NCBI RefSeq assembly: GCF_020740535.1
Contig: NZ_CP082362.1
Coordinates: forward strand, 7,065,501-7,129,500
Direction: 5' to 3'
Source: Streptomyces profundus
GTDB lineage: Bacteria; Actinomycetota; Actinomycetes; Streptomycetales; Streptomycetaceae
Length of the DNA: 64,000 nucleotides
This document shows positions 8,581 through 16,750 of this stretch, in pieces. Below the pieces are notes generated by a model that searched no databases, was not told the DNA's origin, and saw nothing but the letters and a program-made list of their open reading frames with translations. The translations under genes were made by a program, and so were the position numbers. Every line of letters begins with the position of its first letter. Position 1 is the first letter of the stretch.

Positions 8581-9900
8581 TCAGGCCGTGGGCGCTCCGG
8601 TCAGGTCGGCGAGCGCGTCGAGCAGCCGTCGGACGTGCTCGTCCGGGGTGCCGGCGCCGAAGCTCACCCGCACCGCCTGGAGCGCGCCGCCGCAGTCGTC
8701 GGCGGGGCCCTCGGAGCGCAGCAGCCGCCGCACCAACGGCTGGGCGCAGAACATCCCCGAGCGGACGCCGATCCCGTAGCGGTCGGAGAGCGCCCGCGCC
8801 AACGCGGCGCTGTCCCAGCCATCCACCGTGAACGACACCACCGCGACCCGCTCCGACTCCCCGCCGAACAGCGACAGTTCGGCCACCGCCGGCAGCCGCG
8901 CCAGGCCCGCGCGCAGCGCCCCGAACAGCTCCCGTTCCCTGGCCACGAGGCCGTCGTAGCCGGGTCCCTCCGTCAGCGCCCGGCAGGCGGCGGCGATCGC
9001 GAAGGCGCCGATCACATTGGGCGAGCCGGCCTCGTGCCGCGCCTCGCCTTCCGCCCACTCGACGCGCACCCCCGCACGCGGATCCCGCGCGACCACGCGG
9101 GTGGCGCCGCCGCCCGCCAGATAGGGCGGCGCAGCCGCGAGCCAGTCAGCGCGCCCCGCGAGCACCCCGGCGCCGAACGGCGCGTACAGCTTGTGCCCGG
9201 AGAACGCCACCCAGTCCACGTCGAGCTCCGCGACACTGACCGGCCGGTGGGGCACCAACTGGGCGGCGTCCAGCACGATTCGGGCGCCGAGCCGGTGCGC
9301 GACCGACGTCAACTCCGCCACCGGCCACAGCTCGCCCGTGACATTGGAGGCGCCGGTGACACAGAGCAGCTTCGGCCCCTCGGGCGCCGCGGCCAGCGCG
9401 GTCTCCACCGCGCGCACGGCCAGCTCCGGCGCCCGGGGCGTCGGCAGATAGGTCACGGCGTGGCCGTGTCGAGCCCACGGCAACAGGGCCGCGTGGTGCT
9501 CGGTCTCGAAGACGAAGACCCGGGTACCGGCGGGCAACGAGGCGGCGAGCAGGTTCAACGAGTCCGTGGTCGACCGGGTGAACCACAGCTGGTCGTCCGG
9601 GCGGCAGTCGAGGAACCCGGCCACCGTGGCCCGGCTGCGCTCGAACAACTCGGTGGAGAGCCGCGACAGATGGCCGGCGCCCCGATGCACGCTGCCATAG
9701 AGCGGCGCGTAGGCGGCGACCTCGTCCCAGACCCGACGCAGCACCGGGGCGCTGGCCGCGTAGTCGAGGGCGGCGTAGCCGATCTCGCCGCCGCCGGCGA
9801 TCGGCGCCCTCACGTCGGCGCTGAGCACGGCATGCGGATCGGCGTCGTCCGACGGCGGGGCGGAGACGAGGGCAGGGGAAGGCGAAGTACAGGTGGTCAT
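8581..9900 (-). CDS. Class V aminotransferase / cysteine desulfurase-like PLP enzyme
   Basis: A 439-residue protein with fold-type I PLP features: HRGAGHLSRLSTELFERSR, FTRSTTDSLNLLAASL, ETEHHAALLPW, the PLP aspartate in VLDAAQLVPH, and the PLP-binding lysine in FSGHKLYAP. A C-terminal RSGMFCAQPLV supplies a cysteine near the position used by group II desulfurases. Start is ATG 9900, with GGAG 8 bases upstream. The reading frame stays open upstream to a GTG at 10056 and would add five cysteines; I do not favour it. It converges on the monooxygenase operon with only 19 bases between stops. Cysteine desulfurase/selenocysteine lyase or another class V reaction is possible. A sulfur role is suggested by context only. 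Confidence 0.85.
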   Translation of the reverse strand: MTTCTSPSPALVSAPPSDDADPHAVLSADVRAPIAGGGEIGYAALDYAASAPVLRRVWDEVAAYAPLYGSVHRGAGHLSRLSTELFERSRATVAGFLDCRPDDQLWFTRSTTDSLNLLAASLPAGTRVFVFETEHHAALLPWARHGHAVTYLPTPRAPELAVRAVETALAAAPEGPKLLCVTGASNVTGELWPVAELTSVAHRLGARIVLDAAQLVPHRPVSVAELDVDWVAFSGHKLYAPFGAGVLAGRADWLAAAPPYLAGGGATRVVARDPRAGVRVEWAEGEARHEAGSPNVIGAFAIAAACRALTEGPGYDGLVARERELFGALRAGLARLPAVAELSLFGGESERVAVVSFTVDGWDSAALARALSDRYGIGVRSGMFCAQPLVRRLLRSEGPADDCGGALQAVRVSFGAGTPDEHVRRLLDALADLTGAPTA

Positions 9901-10296
9901 GACGAGATCTCCGGGCAGGACTCGGCGGAGTGAACAGCCACGGCACCGCCGCGACCGAAAAGAGACAGGGCGAGAGGGGGAGCCGACGCTCCTAGGACAT
10001 TCGCTGACGCACGAGAACTCCAATGGGCCGCACTTGCCGTGAACCCTGCTGTCCACGGCCCGGTCATCACCCGGGGCACCCCGCCGCGACGGAGGGTTGC
10101 CGGACAGCGGGCCGGGGCCCAGTTCGCTGTCACTCGTGACCTTGCCGGGATTCTGTCATACCGGCGCGCCGGGCGGTAGCCGGGGCCCGTCCCCGGGGGG
10201 ACCGCCGCGGCGTTGACGCGTGTCCGACGTGCCCGGCACCGCCGGGGCGGCCATGCTCCAGGAGTGACCCCCGCCCCGCACGAAGGGAACGACGGC
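9901..10296. other. Divergent intergenic region (aminotransferase / SDR)
   Basis: About 396 bases with no supported gene. It must hold the promoters of the two divergent neighbours. Visible items are the 12-base palindrome GTCACTCGTGAC at 10129-10140 and a short GC-rich stem (CCGGGG at 10180, CCCCGG at 10191). Short minus-strand frames through it are Cys-rich but have no ribosome site that stands out. Confidence 0.5.
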
Positions 10297-11049
10297 ATGA
10301 GCAGCTCGACCCCCACGCCCCAGGGAACGCGCGTCGCGCTTGTCACCGGCGGCTCAGGCGGCATCGGCCGCGCCTGTGCCCGGCGGCTCGCCGGGGACGG
10401 CGTCGCCGTCGGCGTGCACTACGCCGGCAACAAGGCCCGGGCGGACGGCGTGGTCGAGGAGATCACCTCGGCCGGCGGGCGGGCCGTCGCCGTGGGCGGG
10501 GACATCGCCGACGAGGTGGCCATGCGCGCCGCCTTCGACGAGGTCGAGAACGCCTTCGGCGGCCTCGACGTCCTCGTGAACACCGCCGGCGTCATGCTGC
10601 TGGCGCCCGTCACCGAACTGGACCTCGACGACCTCGACCGGATGCACCGCACCAACATCAGGGGCGCCTTCATCGTCTCCCAGCAGGCCGCCCGCCGGCT
10701 CAGGCGCGGCGGCGCGATCATCAACCTCTCGTCCAGCGTCAGCCGCGCCCAGTTCCCGAACTACGCCGGCTATGTGGCGAGCAAGGCCGCGGTCGAGGGC
10801 ATGACGTTGATCCTGGCGCGCGAGCTGCGCGGCAAGGACATCACCGTCAACGCCGTGGCCCCCGGGCCGACGGCGACGCCGCTCTTCCTCGACGGCAAGG
10901 ACCAGGGGACCATCGACAACCTGGCGAACGCCGTCCCGTTGGAACGCCTCGGCCAGCCCGAGGACATCGCCGAGACCGTCGCCTTCCTCGCCGGCCCGGC
11001 CCGCTGGGTCAACGGGCAGACGTTGTTCACCAACGGCGGCCTCGTCTGA
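10297..11049 (+). CDS. Short-chain dehydrogenase/reductase (SDR)
   Basis: A 250-residue NAD(P)-dependent oxidoreductase of classical SDR type. It shows the cofactor motif TGGSGGIG near residue 15, the NTAG motif (VLVNTAGVM) and the catalytic Ser in NLSSSVS. The Tyr-X3-Lys is in YVASKAAVEG, followed by VNAVAPGPTATPLF. Its length and the C-terminal NGQTLFTNGGLV fit 3-oxoacyl-ACP reductase-like or sugar/alcohol SDRs. The Asn after strand 2 (HYAGNKARAD) suggests NADP preference. Start is ATG 10297 after AAGGGA. It stands alone between divergent and downstream units; the substrate is unknown. Confidence 0.92.
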   Translation: MSSSTPTPQGTRVALVTGGSGGIGRACARRLAGDGVAVGVHYAGNKARADGVVEEITSAGGRAVAVGGDIADEVAMRAAFDEVENAFGGLDVLVNTAGVMLLAPVTELDLDDLDRMHRTNIRGAFIVSQQAARRLRRGGAIINLSSSVSRAQFPNYAGYVASKAAVEGMTLILARELRGKDITVNAVAPGPTATPLFLDGKDQGTIDNLANAVPLERLGQPEDIAETVAFLAGPARWVNGQTLFTNGGLV

Positions 11050-11184
11050 CCCCACGGCGGAACGCGCCCCCGGACGGGCCGAGTTGATGACTGGCGCGGC
11101 GGGCGCCACGACGGGTACGCTCCCCGGGATGACGACTTACTCCTTCTCCGGATTGGGGGACTCGTCCGCGCAAGGTGAGTGCTG

Positions 11185-12501
11185 ATGCTCATCCGATCCG
11201 CGACCGAGAGTCCCCGCCTTTCCCGGTGGCAGCGCGTGCGGGCCTACGCCGTGCCGCCCACCATGATCGAGACCGCGACCGCCCGCCGCCAGGCCGGGGA
11301 CTGGGCCGGCTCCTGTGCCGCCGCGCGTTTCGATGTCGACCTCGACCTTCGTTCCCTGGCGCGCGCCCACGGCCGGGAGCTCGCCGCCCTGGTCCGCGAC
11401 GATCTGCGGCGGCTGGCCCCCGACCTGCTGCGTTGGCATATGCCCAGGGTCGCCCCCGACGGGCTGCTGCGCCCGGGCCTGACCTTCGCGCTCGCCCGTT
11501 ACCCCGGCACCGGACGGGACGGTCGGCCGCTGTGCCTGGTGGCCGGGACGCCACCGGCCTGGGCCGCGGCCGGGCAGCGGATCAGCCTGGCCCTGCTGGA
11601 CGGCACCCACCCCGGGGCACACCCCCGGCGCAGGTTCCGGCTCGATCTGCACCGCCATCTCTGGGACGCGCACCGGGCCGATGAGCTGCGGGTTCGTTCC
11701 TGGGCCGACCGCCGGGCGGTCGACCACTGGGCCGCCGAGGCCGCGCTGCTGCTCCGCGCCGAGGGGCGGACCACCGGCGCCGTCACGGTGCGGTTGACCG
11801 GCCGGCACCGCCTGCTGTTGACCCTGCCCGGGGCCGACGACGGAACCGGCACACCGGCCGCCCGGATCGAGCGCGCCCCCGGCACGGGCGATCTCGCCGC
11901 GCTGCCGGTCCTGCCCGAGGCGGCGACCTGGCCGCTCCCGGACCTGGAGCTGCTGGCGGCCGGCCTGATCGACGCCGACCGGCTGCACCCGCTGGTCGCC
12001 TCGGCCCTGGCCGGGGCCAGCGCACCTCAGCCGGCCGCGCCACCGCCCGCCGACCCGGGCCCCCTGTGGGTGGACTGCCGGGGCGCCCGGCACCGGATCG
12101 GGCTGGTGGACGGCGAGCTGGCCGCCCTGGACCACGACCCCGCCGAGCTGGCGCGGGAGGAGCTGCTGGCCGCGCTGACCGGCACGCCCCTGCCCTGCCT
12201 GCGGGCGATCGACACCGCGCACCGCCGTCCCGAGGCGCTCGCCGACATCGGCGAACGCCTCGACCACGGCGACACCGCCGGCGCCCGCGCCGTCGTCGAG
12301 GCCCTGCTGGGCCCGGCGGCGACGCTGCCCGACGGCCCGTTGCGGGACGCTCTGGCCAGGGACCAGCGGCTCCGGATCGCCAGGGGCCTGTTCCGGGCCG
12401 GCCTCGGCGAGCCGGGCCCGGCCCGGGTCGGCGCGCCGCCGGCACGGCGCCGCCGTTCCCCCGACCACCGTTCCCACCCCCGGCACGCGTCCGCACGCTG
12501 A
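11185..12501 (+). CDS. Conserved-type unknown protein, first gene of a MoxR/VWA cassette
   Basis: A 438-residue cytoplasmic protein I do not recognise. It is rich in Ala, Leu and Arg, has no signal peptide or membrane segment, and ends in a very basic tail (ARRRRSPDHRSHPRHASAR). N-terminal residues include RWQRVRAYAVPPTMIETATARRQ; a central part contains WADRRAVDHWAAEAALLLRAEGR. Start is ATG 11185 with AAGGTG upstream; a GTG two codons earlier is possible. It is followed 72 bases later by a MoxR ATPase and then a VWA protein on the same strand, so it probably works with them as client or adaptor. No function is assigned. Confidence 0.75.
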   Translation: MLIRSATESPRLSRWQRVRAYAVPPTMIETATARRQAGDWAGSCAAARFDVDLDLRSLARAHGRELAALVRDDLRRLAPDLLRWHMPRVAPDGLLRPGLTFALARYPGTGRDGRPLCLVAGTPPAWAAAGQRISLALLDGTHPGAHPRRRFRLDLHRHLWDAHRADELRVRSWADRRAVDHWAAEAALLLRAEGRTTGAVTVRLTGRHRLLLTLPGADDGTGTPAARIERAPGTGDLAALPVLPEAATWPLPDLELLAAGLIDADRLHPLVASALAGASAPQPAAPPPADPGPLWVDCRGARHRIGLVDGELAALDHDPAELAREELLAALTGTPLPCLRAIDTAHRRPEALADIGERLDHGDTAGARAVVEALLGPAATLPDGPLRDALARDQRLRIARGLFRAGLGEPGPARVGAPPARRRRSPDHRSHPRHASAR

Positions 12502-12573
12502 GCCGGCGCCTTCTTCCAGGACCCCCTTCCCTCCGCCGCTCGCGCGGCCCGCACCCACCCCAGGTGATCATCT

Positions 12574-13800
12574 GTGCCCACGCATGCCTCCGTCGCCCAA
12601 CTCCACGTCGCCGACCAGCTGTTGACCCTGCTGCGCGATACCGCCACCGAGCCGCGCCCCGACGTCCAGCTCGACGCCCTGACGCTGGCCGTGGCGGCCG
12701 ATCTGCCGGTGCTGCTCTGGGGCGAGCCCGGCATCGGCAAGACCGCCGCCCTCACCCAGCTCGCCGCCGCCCTCGACCTGCCGCTGACCACCGTGATAGC
12801 CAGCGTGCACGAGCCCTCCGACTTCGCGGGGCTGCCCATCGTCGGCGACGACCCGGCGGAACAGGGCGTGCCGATGGCGCCGCCCGACTGGGCGGTGCGC
12901 ATGGTGCGGGAGGGCCGGGGCCTGCTCTTCCTCGACGAGCTGTCCACGGCGCCGCCGGCCGTCCAGGCGGCGCTGCTGCGGCTGGTCCTGGAGCGCCGGG
13001 TCGGCTCGCTGCGGCTGCCCCCCGAGGTCCGGATCGTCGCCGCCGCCAACCCCAGGTCGTCGGCCGCCGACGGCTGGGAGCTGAGCGCGCCGCTCGCCAA
13101 CCGGTTCGTCCACCTCACATGGACCCATGACCACGAGGTGGTCGTCCGTGGCCTGGGCGGCACCTGGCCGACGGCGACCCTGCCCCGGCTCGACCCCGAA
13201 CGGCTGCCCGCGGCGGTCGACTTCGCCCGCCGCGCCGTCTGCGGGCTGCTCGCCGCCCGCCCGGGGCTGGTGCACCGGCTGCCCACCACCGAGGCCCAGC
13301 GCGGCGGGCCCTGGCCGTCGCCGCGCAGCTGGGAGATGACGCTGCGGCTGATCGCCTTCGCCACCGCGGCCGAGGCCAGCAGGGAGGCGCTCTCCGAGCT
13401 GGTCAGGGGGACGGTGGGGGACGGCCCCGGGCTCGAACTGCTGGCCGGCATCGACCGGATGGACCTGCCCGACCCCGAGGCGCTCCTCGCCGACCCGGCC
13501 GCCGCCGCACTGCCCGAGCGGGGCGATCTGCGGCAGGCCGTGCTCGACGGCGTGGTCGCCGCCGTCCGCCGCCGTCCCGAGCGGGAACGCTGGGACGCCG
13601 CTTGGGCGCTGCTGGTCAGGGCGCTGGAGACGGGGGCGCCTGATCTGGTGGTGGTGCCGGCGACCACGCTGGCCACGCTGCGCCGCGAGGACTGGGACGT
13701 GCCCGAGTCGATCGAGCGGCTCGCCGGCGTGGTGTCGCTGTCCCGCCGTGCGGACCGCGCCGCGGCCCGGGTCGCGACCGCCGGCCGGGTCGGCCGATGA
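12574..13800 (+). CDS. MoxR-type AAA+ ATPase
   Basis: A 408-residue cytoplasmic AAA+ ATPase. Walker A is GEPGIGKTA (~50), with the insert SVHEPSDFAGLPIV typical of MoxR/RavA relatives. Walker B is LLFLDELST, the sensor 1 region is VRIVAAANPRSSA, and the arginine-finger region ends APLANRFVHL. A helical C-terminal part follows. Start is GTG 12574. MoxR ATPases act as chaperones, often with VWA-domain partners that bind metal and substrates. Here the VWA gene starts inside this gene's stop region (4-base overlap), so the two products should be made together. Confidence 0.9.
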   Translation: MPTHASVAQLHVADQLLTLLRDTATEPRPDVQLDALTLAVAADLPVLLWGEPGIGKTAALTQLAAALDLPLTTVIASVHEPSDFAGLPIVGDDPAEQGVPMAPPDWAVRMVREGRGLLFLDELSTAPPAVQAALLRLVLERRVGSLRLPPEVRIVAAANPRSSAADGWELSAPLANRFVHLTWTHDHEVVVRGLGGTWPTATLPRLDPERLPAAVDFARRAVCGLLAARPGLVHRLPTTEAQRGGPWPSPRSWEMTLRLIAFATAAEASREALSELVRGTVGDGPGLELLAGIDRMDLPDPEALLADPAAAALPERGDLRQAVLDGVVAAVRRRPERERWDAAWALLVRALETGAPDLVVVPATTLATLRREDWDVPESIERLAGVVSLSRRADRAAARVATAGRVGR

Positions 13801-15044
13801 CGGGGGAGACGCTGGACCTCGACAAGCTCTACGCCGCTCGCCTGCACGCCGCCCGCGTGCGGCCCTACCTGGCCACGGCGCTGTTCGCGCTGCGTGTGGT
13901 GGAGTCGCGGCGGGTGCCCACGATGGCCGTCGACCAGCACTGGCGGGTCTACGCTTCGCCGGCGTTCGTGGCCGCGACGCCGGAGGAGGAGCTGGCCGGC
14001 GTGTGGGTGCACGAGGTGTCGCACCTGCTGCGCGACCACCACGGGCGCGGCGACCGGGTGGCGCGGGAACGCGGGCTGACCGGGCGTGCGGAGCGGCTGC
14101 GGATCAACATCGCCGCGGACTGCGAGATCAACGACGACCTGTTTGGGGACGGTCTCGTCCGCCCCGAGGGCGCGGTCCAGCCGGCTCTGCTGGGGCTGCG
14201 CGACGGGGAGTTGATGGAGGACTACCTGCGGCAGTTCCGGCTCGGGCCGCGCACCCAGAGCCTGGCCTGGCTGGAGTGCGGCAGCGGCGCCGACGGCCTG
14301 GAGCGCCCCTGGGACCTGGGTCCTGACGGCGCCCACGGACTCAGCGCGGAGGAGCGCGACGCGGTGCGGTTCCGGGTGGCGCGCGGCATCTCCGGGCGCC
14401 CGGGTAACGCCCCGAGGGGCTGGCGGCGGTGGGCCGACGAGGTGTTCCACCCGCCCCAGCCCTGGCGTCGACTGCTCGGCGCGGCCGTCCGTTCGGCGGT
14501 CTCGGGGGCCGGGGCCGGCGACGACCACACCTATGGCCGGCCCGCCCGGCGCGCCGCCGGGGTGCCGGGCGTGCTGCTGCCGGGACTGCGGCGCAGACCA
14601 CCCCGGGTCTCCGTGGTCATCGACACCTCGGGCTCGGTCAGCGACACCGAGTTGGGCAGCGCGCTCCTCGAAGTGGCCGCGATCGGCAGGGCCCTGGGCG
14701 GGCGTCGGGACCTGGTGCGGGTGCTGCCCTGTGACGCGGCGGCTCCCGCCGTGCACCAGCTCTGCCGGGCCGAGTCCATCCCGCTGGTGGGCGGCGGCGG
14801 AACCGATCTGCGCACCGGCTTCGCCCGGGCGCTCGGCACGGCGCCGCGCCCCGATGTCGTCGTGGTGCTCACCGACGGGCAGACGTCCTGGCCCGAACGC
14901 CGGCCGCCGTGCCGCACGGTGATCGGCCTCTTCCCCCGGCAGCCGCCGGCCAGGGCGTGGGACGACGACGAACCCCCGTACCGCCAGGACCCGCCGCCCC
15001 CGTGGGCGCGCACGGTCAGCATCGGTACCGGGCCGTCCCGGTGA
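13797..15044 (+). CDS. Putative metallopeptidase-VWA protein (DUF2201-like)
   Basis: A 415-residue cytoplasmic protein. The N-terminal half carries a zinc-protease-like HEVSHLLRDHH (HExxH plus more His, residues ~72-82) and NIAADCEIND, as in the putative metallopeptidase domain found with VWA-like domains. The C-terminal half (~275-400) has a MIDAS motif, DTSGSVS, and later VVVLTDGQTSW, so it should bind a divalent metal and a partner protein. ATG 13797 overlaps the MoxR stop. Its last 29 bases overlap the end of the convergent aztA gene. Partner or target of the MoxR ATPase is the natural reading; whether it is an active protease is not shown. Confidence 0.88.
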   Translation: MTGETLDLDKLYAARLHAARVRPYLATALFALRVVESRRVPTMAVDQHWRVYASPAFVAATPEEELAGVWVHEVSHLLRDHHGRGDRVARERGLTGRAERLRINIAADCEINDDLFGDGLVRPEGAVQPALLGLRDGELMEDYLRQFRLGPRTQSLAWLECGSGADGLERPWDLGPDGAHGLSAEERDAVRFRVARGISGRPGNAPRGWRRWADEVFHPPQPWRRLLGAAVRSAVSGAGAGDDHTYGRPARRAAGVPGVLLPGLRRRPPRVSVVIDTSGSVSDTELGSALLEVAAIGRALGGRRDLVRVLPCDAAAPAVHQLCRAESIPLVGGGGTDLRTGFARALGTAPRPDVVVVLTDGQTSWPERRPPCRTVIGLFPRQPPARAWDDDEPPYRQDPPPPWARTVSIGTGPSR

Positions 15045-15774
15045 GATCACCGCGGGCGTCCGGCAGTTCGGGCGTTCCCCAGGCTCGGCGGAGCGCCTCG
15101 GGGGTCAGGACCTCCGCCGGGGGCCCCTCGGCGAGCAGCCGGCCGTGCGCCAGGAGCAGGCAGTGGTCGGCGCGGAGCGCGAGGCCGAGGTCATGGGTGG
15201 CGTGCACCACGGTCGTCCCCTCGGCGACGGCGGTGTCCAGGGCGGTGGCCACCCGCCGGCCGGCCTCGGCGTCGAGGCCGGCCGTTGGTTCGTCGAGAAG
15301 CAGCAACTCGGGCCGCTGCGCGAGCCCTTGAGCGACCAGCGCGCGCTGCCGCTGCCCGCCGGAGAGCGAACCGAGCTGCCGTCGGGCCAGATCGACGATG
15401 CCCAGGCGGTCCAGGCACGCCTCGACCAGCGCGCGGTCCTCGGGGCGTGCCCGGCGCCAGGGGCCGAGATCGGCCCAGCGGCCCATGGCGACCGTCTCGC
15501 GCACGGTGATGGGGAGCCCGTCGGGGACCGCGTCGCGCTGCACCACCAGGGCCGGCCGCCTCGGGCCGCGTCCCGTCACGGTGCCGTCCGCGAGGTCGAG
15601 GACCCCGGCCAGCACCGCCAACAGCGACGACTTCCCGGCCCCGTTCGCGCCCACCAGGGAGGTGGCCAGGCCCCCGGGTATCCGGGCGCTGATCGCGTGC
15701 AGCGCCGGGCGGTTCCCGTAGCCGGCGGAGACGCGCCGCAGGGCGATATCCGGCGGGATGGAGTTCTTCGTCAC
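15016..15774 (-). CDS. aztA: Zinc ABC transporter ATP-binding protein
   Basis: A 252-residue cytoplasmic ATPase of the metal-ABC family. Walker A is GANGAGKSS, signature is LSGGQRQR, Walker B is LLLLDEP, and the switch His is in HATHD. The QRDAVPDGLPITVRETVAMGRW stretch is typical of zinc/manganese importers. It is transcribed divergently from the permease-binding protein genes across a 49-base region that holds a Zur box. It energises the AztB permease. Expression should be repressed by Zur in zinc-replete cells. Start is ATG 15774. Confidence 0.9.
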   Translation of the reverse strand: MTKNSIPPDIALRRVSAGYGNRPALHAISARIPGGLATSLVGANGAGKSSLLAVLAGVLDLADGTVTGRGPRRPALVVQRDAVPDGLPITVRETVAMGRWADLGPWRRARPEDRALVEACLDRLGIVDLARRQLGSLSGGQRQRALVAQGLAQRPELLLLDEPTAGLDAEAGRRVATALDTAVAEGTTVVHATHDLGLALRADHCLLLAHGRLLAEGPPAEVLTPEALRRAWGTPELPDARGDLTGTARYRC

Positions 15775-15792
15775 AGGGAACCTCCTTGCTAG

Positions 15793-15807
15793 TGATAATC
15801 ATTTTCA
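15793..15807. promoter_or_regulatory. Zur box in the divergent aztA/aztB promoter
   Basis: On the minus strand the site reads TGAAAATGATTATCA, a 15-base near-palindrome that matches the known Streptomyces Zur box pattern. It stands out as an A/T island in GC-rich DNA. It lies 18 bases from the aztA start and 16 bases from the aztB start, where a bound Zur-zinc repressor would block both promoters. Confidence 0.88.
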
Positions 15808-15823
15808 TTATAGGGTGCCGGGT

Positions 15824-16750
15824 ATGGAGTGGTTTCTCGACCCGTTCGCGGTCTCCTTCGTCCAACGTGCCCTCTGGGGTGGCCTGCTGGTGTCCGCGAT
15901 CTGCGCGCTGGTGGGCACCTGGGTGGTGCTGCGCGGACTGGCCTTCCTGGGGGACGCCATGGCGCACGGGATGCTGCCGGGGGTGGCCCTCGCCTCGCTG
16001 CTCGGGGTGAGCCCGCTGCTGGGCGCCGCCGCGAGCGCGGGGGTGATGGCGGCCGGTGTCACCGCCCTCGGCCGACTGCCGAGGCTCTCCGGAGACGTCG
16101 GCATCGGGCTGCTCTTCGCCGGCATGCTCTCCGTCGGCGTGATCGTCGTCTCCCACTCGGACTCGTTCGCCGTCGACCTCACCGGCTTCCTCTTCGGCGA
16201 CGTGCTGGCCGTCCGCGAGCGCGACCTGTGGCAACTCGGCGTCGCCCTCGGCGTCACCGCCGTGGTCACCGTGCTCGGCCACCGCTCCTTCGTGGCGCTC
16301 GTCTTCGACGCCAGGAAGGCCGACACGCTCGGCCTGCGGCCCGGGTACGCGCGCGCCGTCCTGCTCGGACTCATGACCCTGGCGATCGTCTCGTCCTTCC
16401 ATGTCGTCGGCACGCTGCTGGTGTTCGGGCTGCTGATCGCGCCGCCCGCGGCCACCGTCCTGTGGGCGCGGCGCATCCCGCTGGTGATGCTCGGCGCGGC
16501 GCTCGTCGGCGCCGGCGCCACCGTGCTGGGGCTGCTCGTCTCCTGGCACGCCGGCACCGCCGCCGGCGCCACCATCTCGGCCGTCGCGGTGGCCGCGTTC
16601 TTCCTCTCGGCCGCCACCGCCGTCCTCCGCACCCACCGCCGAGGACGCCGCCCGGCTCCCACCGCCGCCCATCCCGCCGACGCCGTCCAACCCGTCCAAC
16701 CCGCCCAACCCGCCCATCCCATCCGACCTGAGATAGAGCCCGCACCGTGA
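15824..16750 (+). CDS. aztB: Zinc ABC transporter permease
   Basis: A 308-residue inner-membrane permease of the metal ABC-3 family with eight or so helices. It contains LRGLAFLGDAMAHGMLPGVALA near the N-terminus, GDVGIGLLFAGMLSVG, and the ABC-3 segment RSFVALVFDARKADTLGLRPG. It ends in a Pro/Gln-rich tail. Start is ATG 15824; a longer frame reaches into the Zur box and is unlikely. The stop overlaps the next gene (GTGA). It works with AztA and the AztC binding protein to import zinc. Confidence 0.9.
   Translation: MEWFLDPFAVSFVQRALWGGLLVSAICALVGTWVVLRGLAFLGDAMAHGMLPGVALASLLGVSPLLGAAASAGVMAAGVTALGRLPRLSGDVGIGLLFAGMLSVGVIVVSHSDSFAVDLTGFLFGDVLAVRERDLWQLGVALGVTAVVTVLGHRSFVALVFDARKADTLGLRPGYARAVLLGLMTLAIVSSFHVVGTLLVFGLLIAPPAATVLWARRIPLVMLGAALVGAGATVLGLLVSWHAGTAAGATISAVAVAAFFLSAATAVLRTHRRGRRPAPTAAHPADAVQPVQPAQPAHPIRPEIEPAP

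Noticed and set aside
9901..10056. Cys-rich in-frame upstream extension of the class V aminotransferase to GTG 10056
   Set aside because: ATG 9900 has a good GGAG at the right distance and matches the usual start of the family; the extension looks like leader sequence.
15758..15823. Longer AztB start upstream of 15824
   Set aside because: It would run through the Zur box and the divergent promoter.
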